38,118 bases of DNA, from assembly GCA_910578215.1 (NCBI GenBank), contig CAJTPH010000002.1:121516-159633 (forward strand), written 5' to 3'. This DNA comes from an uncultured Acetatifactor sp. GTDB taxonomy: Bacteria > Bacillota > Clostridia > Lachnospirales > Lachnospiraceae. The notes under the pieces are model-generated. The model ran no database searches. It was not told where the DNA came from and saw only the letters and a list, made by a program, of their open reading frames with translations. Shown here one piece after another: positions 32,970 through 38,118 of the stretch. The position numbers and the translations under genes are program-made. The stretch's first letter is position 1. The number at the start of each line of letters is the position of its first letter.

Positions 32970-33698
32970 TTATTCGGGCTTAAAGACATACTTTCCGCTC
33001 TCCCCGTCATAGGTTTCCATCCGCAAGGTTCCCGCCTTTCCCTCAAGCGTTTCAAGAAATCCGGGCAAAAGCACCAGCTTGTCCTCCAGCGTGGCGGGAT
33101 CATTCCCCAGGGACACCTTTACGTCCCCGAAATACAGAGTAACGCTTCCGGGCTTGCCAAAATGTATTTTATCCGCCGTGAGACCGTATTTCTTAAGGAG
33201 CATTGTGACCTTTAAAATGCTGTCGAATATCTCCGGGTTTTCCACAGGAAGCTTTTCCCCCACGATCACATGGTCAAACTCCAGCCCCGTGATCTGGGGC
33301 ACGCCCAGCGTCCTGACGCCGGAGCTCTCCACCACCGCCCCGTCCTTGTCAAAGTACAAAAAGGAGTCCAGATATCTCACATAGCCCGTCAGCGCCTTCT
33401 CATACACCACGATTTTGATGGTGTCGGGTGCAAGGATATCCACGTCCAAAACCTCGACAAAGGGAATTCCCTTTACTCCCCTGTCCCGGTATTTCAGGGA
33501 GAGATAAAGGGAATTATCCCCAAACCTGCCGTCCATGACAATGTCCTTGATCTCCTCCTCGGTGTAATGGATATTGCCCTGGACATAGACGGTCTTTATG
33601 GTATATTTATTCTTGATATAAATGCAGGCTGCCCCGCAAAACACCATTATCACGATGATAATTCCTATCACGAATCCTATCTTTCTGCCTTTAGACAC
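32970..33698 (-). CDS. divIB: Cell division protein DivIB/FtsQ
   Basis: The 242-residue bitopic protein has one membrane segment (about 7-28; IGFVIGIIIVIMVFCGAACI) and a POTRA domain (TIKTVYVQGNIHYTEEEIKD), followed by the FtsQ/DivIB beta domain. It recruits FtsL and FtsB to the divisome and binds peptidoglycan synthases. The start is GTG 33698, which overlaps the murA end by eight bases, so it is coupled. The spacing and position between murA and ftsZ match other clostridial division clusters, but the HTH/BlaR/BlaI genes lie between it and ftsZ. Confidence 0.92.
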   Translation of the reverse strand: MSKGRKIGFVIGIIIVIMVFCGAACIYIKNKYTIKTVYVQGNIHYTEEEIKDIVMDGRFGDNSLYLSLKYRDRGVKGIPFVEVLDVDILAPDTIKIVVYEKALTGYVRYLDSFLYFDKDGAVVESSGVRTLGVPQITGLEFDHVIVGEKLPVENPEIFDSILKVTMLLKKYGLTADKIHFGKPGSVTLYFGDVKVSLGNDPATLEDKLVLLPGFLETLEGKAGTLRMETYDGESGKYVFKPE

Positions 33699-34941
33699 TT
33701 ACCACCCGCGCTCCTAACTCTCTGAAATCTCTGCAGATATTTTCATACCCGCGGTATATATAAGGACATCCGCTGACAAAGCTCTCTCCCTCCGCCATCA
33801 GCCCCGCTATCACCAGCGCGGCGCCGCCGCGCAGCTCCTTAGCCTCCATATGCCTGCCCGCAAGCCTTTCCACCCCGCGGATCTCCACTATCCGGGGACT
33901 CTGTACCCTGATATCCGCCCCCATACCGTTAAGCTCGTCAACAATGCGGAAACGGTTTTCAAATATGGTTTCCTCTATGACGCTGACTCCCTCGCAGCAG
34001 ACGGAAGCGGCCAGGGCGGCAGACTGCAGATCGGTGGGAAAGCCCGGATAAGGCTCCGTCCTGATGTGTACGCGCCCTACCCTGTCTGGAGCCTGCACAT
34101 AGACGCCCTCTCTTGCCGTACACACCTTCGCTCCCATCTCTCCGGCGGCATCCAGCACCGCCCCGAGCTCCTCCCCCGGGGCGCGCTCCAAAAGCACGCT
34201 CCCTCCGGCGCCCAGGCAGCCAAACAGGTAGGTTCCGGCAACAATCCGGTCGGAGGGCACTCTGAAAGCCGTCCCGTACAGCGTCCTGCCTCCGCGGATC
34301 AGAAGCCGCCCGGTTCCGACACCCTCAATATCCGCGCCGCAGTCCTGGAGGTAACGGCAAAGCGCCGTTATCTCCGGCTCAAGCGCCGCTCCCGTAAGGA
34401 CGGTATCCCCCTCCGCCATGACGCCTGCAAGTATCACATTTTCCGTGGCGCCCACGCTGGGAATGGGAAGCTGAATCTGCGCGCCGTGAAGGTTCTGTGC
34501 CTGGGCCTTCAGCTTGCCCCCTTTTTCGGTAAATTCCACGCCCATTTTCTCAAGCGCCGACAAATGCAGGTCTATGGGACGCGCTCCGATGACGCAGCCT
34601 CCCGGATACTCCATCACCACCTCGCTGCACCTTCCGATAAGCGCCCCGAGAAGACACAGGGACGACCGCATTCCCGTCACCGCCTCCTGAGGCATTTCTC
34701 CCCTTCTTACCTGTGTAGAGTCCACCGAGACTCCCTTTTCATGCCAATGCACCGTACAGCCCATGCTTCTAAGCAGACTTATCATGGCATGGACATCGGA
34801 GATCCTTGGACAGTTTTCAATAAAAGAGCACTCCCCCACCAAAAGCGTCGCCGCCAGAACAGGCAGCGCGGCATTTTTAGAGCCTTGTATACGAACTTTT
34901 CCCTGCAGGGCAACCCTGCCCTGAATACGAATAGAATCCAT
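33691..34941 (-). CDS. murA: UDP-N-acetylglucosamine 1-carboxyvinyltransferase MurA
   Basis: MurA makes the first committed precursor of peptidoglycan by moving enolpyruvate from PEP to UDP-GlcNAc. The 416-residue protein has GSKNAALP (20-27, with K22 and N23 in the active site), MRSSLCLLGALIGR and the active cysteine in PGGCVIGARPIDLH (C116). That cysteine predicts sensitivity to fosfomycin. It lies 83 bases after ftsW and overlaps divIB. Many Firmicutes have two MurA paralogs, and which one this is cannot be settled from the window. Confidence 0.97.
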   Translation of the reverse strand: MDSIRIQGRVALQGKVRIQGSKNAALPVLAATLLVGECSFIENCPRISDVHAMISLLRSMGCTVHWHEKGVSVDSTQVRRGEMPQEAVTGMRSSLCLLGALIGRCSEVVMEYPGGCVIGARPIDLHLSALEKMGVEFTEKGGKLKAQAQNLHGAQIQLPIPSVGATENVILAGVMAEGDTVLTGAALEPEITALCRYLQDCGADIEGVGTGRLLIRGGRTLYGTAFRVPSDRIVAGTYLFGCLGAGGSVLLERAPGEELGAVLDAAGEMGAKVCTAREGVYVQAPDRVGRVHIRTEPYPGFPTDLQSAALAASVCCEGVSVIEETIFENRFRIVDELNGMGADIRVQSPRIVEIRGVERLAGRHMEAKELRGGAALVIAGLMAEGESFVSGCPYIYRGYENICRDFRELGARVVSV

Positions 34942-35024
34942 TGCACACCATCCGGTTTCAGACTAAAGACCTATTCTATCCTATGCGGGAAAAGGGCATA
35001 TGTACCTTGTACCAAAACGGCGCC

Positions 35025-36191
35025 CTACAGCTCCTTCAGCTGAATACGCCGCGCAACGCTCAAAACCAGCCCTATCTCAATCAGCAGAAATATCACGGAC
35101 GAGCCTCCATAGCTGATAAACGGCAGCGAAATACCCGTGTTGGGTATGGAATTGGTCACCACCGCAATATTTAAAATGGCCTGGATGGCTATGTGCCCCA
35201 TGACGCCCACCACCAGCATTGCGCCGAAAAGATCCGGAGCGTTATTGGCTATTACCATCATCCGCCACAGAAGCATAATGAACATCACTATGATCGCCAC
35301 CGCTCCGAACAGTCCAAGCTCCTCGCAGATAATGGAGAAAATCATGTCGTTCTGCGCCTCCGGCAGGAAGTTCAGCTTCTGCATGCTCTGCCCCAGCCCC
35401 TTGCCCCATATGCCTCCGCTGCCTATGGCATAAAGCCCCTGGAGGGTCTGGAACCCTTTGTCCGTGGGATCGCTTTCCGGGTCAAGCCAAGCCATGATCC
35501 GGCTGCCGCGGAAGGCAAGAATTTCGCTCCCCGATACCACCAGATAGACCATCAGCGCAGCCAGCGCCAGTACCAGCAGCCCCATAACCACAAACTTTTT
35601 ATAGTCGGGACTGGCCACGAACACCATCAGTACCGAAATTCCGAGAATTATGATTGCCGAGCTCAGATTCTTTGTGAGCAGATAGACCTCCGCCACGATG
35701 GGCATGGGTATCAGCACCATGAGAAAAAAACCCTTTGTCGTGCGGACTCCCTTTCCCATCTTGCACACCAGCACCCCGAGAAACAGGATCATACAGAGCT
35801 TTGCCACCTCCGCCGGCTGGATGTTGAAGCCGGTTCCCGGTATCCCTATCCACCGCGTGGCCCCGTGGGACTTTACGCCCAGGGGCGTCTTGACCAGCGG
35901 GATCATGCCTGCCGCCACAATATAGGCAAGCAGTGCGAACCGTTCCCAAAAATGATACGGGATATTCGCCACTACAATCATCACCACCAGCCCGATTATA
36001 ACGGCCGTCAGCTGCCTTTCCAGATAATGCGCCGCATTCCCAAAGGTCTGCGCCGCCGTATAGGAGCTGGCAGAATAGATCATAACCAGGCCAAACCCCA
36101 GAAGAAACAGCACAATAAACAAAAGGCTGTAATCAAAGAAATATTCTGCCTGTTCTTTTTTCTTTCGTTTTGCCGCCCTCTGTTTTGCCAT
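35025..36191 (-). CDS. ftsW: FtsW/RodA/SpoVE family lipid II polymerase
   Basis: The 388-residue SEDS protein has ten predicted membrane segments and the family core VIYSASSYTAAQ, HGATRWIGIPGTGFNIQPAE, QGLYAIGSGGIWGKGLGQS and LPFISYGGSS. SEDS proteins polymerise lipid II with a class B penicillin-binding protein. Location between murD and murA in the division cluster favours FtsW, but the sporulation-specific SpoVE is close in sequence and occupies the same position in Bacillus. ATG 36191 follows AGGAG. The gene for MurG, often downstream of ftsW, is absent here. Confidence 0.93.
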   Translation of the reverse strand: MAKQRAAKRKKKEQAEYFFDYSLLFIVLFLLGFGLVMIYSASSYTAAQTFGNAAHYLERQLTAVIIGLVVMIVVANIPYHFWERFALLAYIVAAGMIPLVKTPLGVKSHGATRWIGIPGTGFNIQPAEVAKLCMILFLGVLVCKMGKGVRTTKGFFLMVLIPMPIVAEVYLLTKNLSSAIIILGISVLMVFVASPDYKKFVVMGLLVLALAALMVYLVVSGSEILAFRGSRIMAWLDPESDPTDKGFQTLQGLYAIGSGGIWGKGLGQSMQKLNFLPEAQNDMIFSIICEELGLFGAVAIIVMFIMLLWRMMVIANNAPDLFGAMLVVGVMGHIAIQAILNIAVVTNSIPNTGISLPFISYGGSSVIFLLIEIGLVLSVARRIQLKEL

Positions 36192-36206
36192 AGATACTCC
36201 TATTCC

Positions 36207-36275
36207 AGTTCCGTCTCTGCACTTCCGCGCCCCTCACGGCGCCTCCGTTCCGAGACTGTTTTTATTCCAGTTCCG
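36207..36275. repeat. Dispersed palindromic repeat, copy B
   Basis: AGTTCCGTCTCTGC (36207-36220) begins it. CCTCCGTTCCGAGACTGTTT (36242-36261) matches copy A, and TTTATTCCAGTTCCG (36261-36275) matches copy C. GTCTC (36213-36217) pairs with GAGAC (36252-36256), and GCGCC (36227-36231) with GGCGC (36238-36242), the same nested design as copy A. It lies in the gap between murD and ftsW. Confidence 0.8.
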
Positions 36276-36312
36276 CTGTTAATTCCTGAGCCACTTGAGC
36301 CTCCCTGCCGGC

Positions 36313-37680
36313 TTACAGCCCGCGGACATAGCTTTTGAACAGTTCTCCCCGCACCTCATAGTTGGGAAACATGCCCCAGCTTGCGCACGCCGGGGACAAA
36401 AGCACCGCGTCGCCGCTCCGGGCCAGCTCGCTGCAGCGTTTCAGGCATTCCTCGTAGGTATCCGCGAAATAGATCCTGCTTTCGTCAAAGCCATGCCTTT
36501 TTGCGCACTCCGCAATCTTCTCCCTGGTCTGCCCTATGAGAACAAGATATTGCACCTTGCCGTCAAAGCTGTCTATCCATTCGTCAAACTCGCTGCCCTT
36601 GTCATAGCCGCCTCCGATCAGCACGGTAGGTCTATCCATCGCCTTGATCCCCTGGATCGCCGCGTCGGGATTCGTCCCCTTGGAATCGTTATAATAGTCC
36701 ACCCCGCCCTTGCTTGCCACAAATTCAATGCGGTGCTCAACGGCATGAAAGCCCCTGATAACCCTTAAAACGGTCTCGATAGGCACACCCATGCCCTCCG
36801 CGATGGCAATTGCCGCCATCACATTTTCCACATTACACATCCCCACCAGCTTCATGTCCCTGTGAATATCCATAAGCTCCCGTGCTTTTCCGTTCTCGCT
36901 CTTTACGATTTTATCTCCTCTAAGATAATAGCCGTTTTCAAGCTCTGCCGCCGAAGAAAAAAACACGGTTCTGGCAGGGCATCTGCCGCCGAAATCCCTG
37001 GTATAGGCATTGTCGTAATTCAGTACGCAGATATCGTCCCCCGACTGGTTCAGGGCGACGTTTTCCTTGGCGGCAGCATATGCCTCCATGGTGTGATGGC
37101 GGTTCAGATGATCCGGCGTAATATTCAAAATTGCGGAAACTCGGGGATGAAAATCCATCACGGTCTCCAGCTGGAACGAGCTGATTTCCCCTACCGTCAC
37201 CGTATCCGAAGCGGTTTTAAGGCACTCTGATGTGTAGGGATTACCGATATTACCCACCACAAATACCTTTTCTTCCCCAAAATGCGCGCGCATGATCTCT
37301 CCTACCAGCGTTGTGGTGGTAGTCTTGCCGTTGGTGCCCGTTATCGCCGCCACGCGCCCTTTTTCCTCCTGAAATCCAAGCTCTATTTCTCCTATGATTT
37401 TTGCGCCCCGCTCACGCAGCTCATTCACAAGAGGGATATCCGTGGGCACGCCGGGGCTCAGCACCACCGTCTCCGTATTTTTTATGATCTCCTCAGGCAA
37501 AGCGCCCGTCACACAGCGCGCCCTGCTGCCCGCAGGGAGCTTCGCCCTGAGCGCATTCACGTCCAGCCTGTCGTCGCTGTCATACAGAACCACCTCTGCC
37601 CCCATATGCTCCAAAAGACCTGTGGAACCGATTCCGCTGACACCGGAACCGATAACCAGACACTTTTCTCCCGTCCTCAT
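36313..37680 (-). CDS. murD: UDP-N-acetylmuramoylalanine--D-glutamate ligase MurD
   Basis: MurD adds D-glutamate to UDP-MurNAc-L-Ala using ATP. The 455-residue protein has the N-terminal nucleotide-binding start VIGSGVSGIGSTGLLEHMG (here replacing the common SG.A), the ATP loop GTNGKTTTT (115-123), NITPDHLNRH and YNDSKGTNPDA, all in order. The C-terminal SPACASWGMFPNYEVRGELF closes the family. ATG 37680 has AAAGGAA upstream. It lies downstream of mraY, as in most division and cell wall clusters, with a palindromic repeat copy in the gap. Confidence 0.97.
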   Translation of the reverse strand: MRTGEKCLVIGSGVSGIGSTGLLEHMGAEVVLYDSDDRLDVNALRAKLPAGSRARCVTGALPEEIIKNTETVVLSPGVPTDIPLVNELRERGAKIIGEIELGFQEEKGRVAAITGTNGKTTTTTLVGEIMRAHFGEEKVFVVGNIGNPYTSECLKTASDTVTVGEISSFQLETVMDFHPRVSAILNITPDHLNRHHTMEAYAAAKENVALNQSGDDICVLNYDNAYTRDFGGRCPARTVFFSSAAELENGYYLRGDKIVKSENGKARELMDIHRDMKLVGMCNVENVMAAIAIAEGMGVPIETVLRVIRGFHAVEHRIEFVASKGGVDYYNDSKGTNPDAAIQGIKAMDRPTVLIGGGYDKGSEFDEWIDSFDGKVQYLVLIGQTREKIAECAKRHGFDESRIYFADTYEECLKRCSELARSGDAVLLSPACASWGMFPNYEVRGELFKSYVRGL

Positions 37681-37728
37681 CTTCTCAATTCCTTTCTAAA
37701 TGCTATCGCATTTTTTGAGTTTTATTCC

Positions 37729-37742
37729 AGTTCCGTCTCTGC
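37729..37742. repeat. Dispersed palindromic repeat, partial copy C
   Basis: The 14-mer AGTTCCGTCTCTGC is present once here, preceded by TTTATTCC as in copy B and followed by ACTCCTGTGCCCCC, which resembles the following bases of copy B. The mraY coding end lies where the rest of the repeat would be. It is probably a truncated copy. Confidence 0.7.
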
Positions 37743-37758
37743 ACTCCTGTGCCCCCGT

Positions 37759-38118
37759 CTACAGCGCCTGGAGCGCAAGCAGGCACATCAGAGCCGTGAT
37801 AATTGTAAAGAGCGCCGTGATCCTGGTTTCGGAGAAACCGCACAGCTCAAAATGGTGATGCAGCGGAGCCATCTTAAACAGCCTCTTTCCGCCGGTTATC
37901 TTAAAATAAGCCACCTGCAGAATGACGGATATTACCTCCGCAAAATATATAACTCCGATGATGGCAATAAACAGGGGCATCTGCAGCATATAGCTGCAGC
38001 CCGCCACAAAGCCTCCCAGGGCCAGGGAACCGGTGTCTCCCATAAAGACCTCCGCCGGATATACGTTAAACAAAAGAAATCCCGCCAGCGCCCCTGCCGC
38101 CGCACAGGTCACGGGCTC
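37759..38118 (-). CDS. mraY: Phospho-N-acetylmuramoyl-pentapeptide transferase MraY, C-terminal part
   Basis: This is the last 119 residues of MraY, which moves phospho-MurNAc-pentapeptide to undecaprenyl phosphate to form lipid I. VFMGDTGSLALGG carries the conserved catalytic aspartate region, and MAPLHHHFELCGFSE is the histidine-rich HHH motif of the family. The end is a membrane helix. The gene is cut by the window edge, and the frame remains open through 38118, so the true start lies outside. It precedes murD in the usual cluster order. Confidence 0.97.
   Translation of the reverse strand, partial: EPVTCAAAGALAGFLLFNVYPAEVFMGDTGSLALGGFVAGCSYMLQMPLFIAIIGVIYFAEVISVILQVAYFKITGGKRLFKMAPLHHHFELCGFSETRITALFTIITALMCLLALQAL

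Noticed and set aside
33850..35043. A 397-codon plus-strand frame opposite murA
   Set aside because: Antisense to a complete and certain murA; no protein family signal.
35193..36338. A 381-codon plus-strand frame opposite ftsW
   Set aside because: It is antisense to a certain membrane protein gene, has His/Gln-rich content, and lacks a ribosome site.

Overview
The window looks like a chromosomal segment of an endospore-forming member of the Clostridia, most likely a Lachnospiraceae-type bacterium. This is inferred from a dense set of sporulation genes (sigK, spoIIP, gpr, a SpoVB-like flippase, ylmC, sigG, sigE, spoIIGA), Shine-Dalgarno sites of the AGGAGG type, several TTG and GTG starts, and the gene order rpsT / gpr-spoIIP-lepA-hemW. 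Most genes lie on the minus strand. rpsT, the flippase and sigG lie on the plus strand. I see no rRNA, tRNA, CRISPR array, transposase or phage gene.

Positions 1-6268 hold the start of sigK behind a textbook sigma-K promoter, then hemW, lepA, spoIIP and gpr, with rpsT divergent from gpr and followed by a clean terminator. Positions 6299-14364 hold a minus-strand series: a strong promoter and long leader, nifS-type cysteine desulfurase, an HD-GYP protein, a GtrII-like membrane glycosyltransferase, mnmA, and three poorly known genes (175-aa protein, zinc-ribbon membrane protein, TPM-domain protein). NifS and MnmA probably work together in tRNA 2-thiolation. Positions 14420-17621 hold the SpoVB-like flippase, nrdR, ylmC and sigG.

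Positions 17803-25589 are the most interesting part. Eight tightly packed genes, several overlapping, are read from one sigma-A-like promoter: an FkbH-type HAD/GNAT protein, an aldo/keto reductase, a split transketolase (N and C halves), a MaoC-like hydratase, an acyl carrier protein, an MBOAT acyltransferase and an SGNH hydrolase. ACP + MBOAT + SGNH repeats the logic of the Dlt system, but the D-alanine ligase is replaced by an FkbH protein, which in known pathways loads a glyceryl unit onto ACP. I propose a pathway that esterifies a cell-surface polymer with a C3 (or C2) hydroxyacyl group. The operon, with a VanZ-family gene and a 101-aa gene, separates sigE from sigG, which are usually adjacent in spore formers. 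sigG is also inverted, so the block looks like an insertion or rearrangement.

Positions 26739-38118 carry spoIIGA-sigE behind a Spo0A-type promoter with wide spacing, then ftsZ, divIB, murA, ftsW, murD and the end of mraY, a compact division and cell wall cluster. A regulatory module (double-HTH protein, BlaR1-like membrane protease, BlaI-like repressor) sits between divIB and ftsZ. A small palindromic repeat recurs in three intergenic gaps (20656, 36207, 37729). Several start codons were moved from the longest reading frame because promoters and ribosome binding sites lie inside the longer frame (ftsZ, spoIIGA, lepA, sigK).
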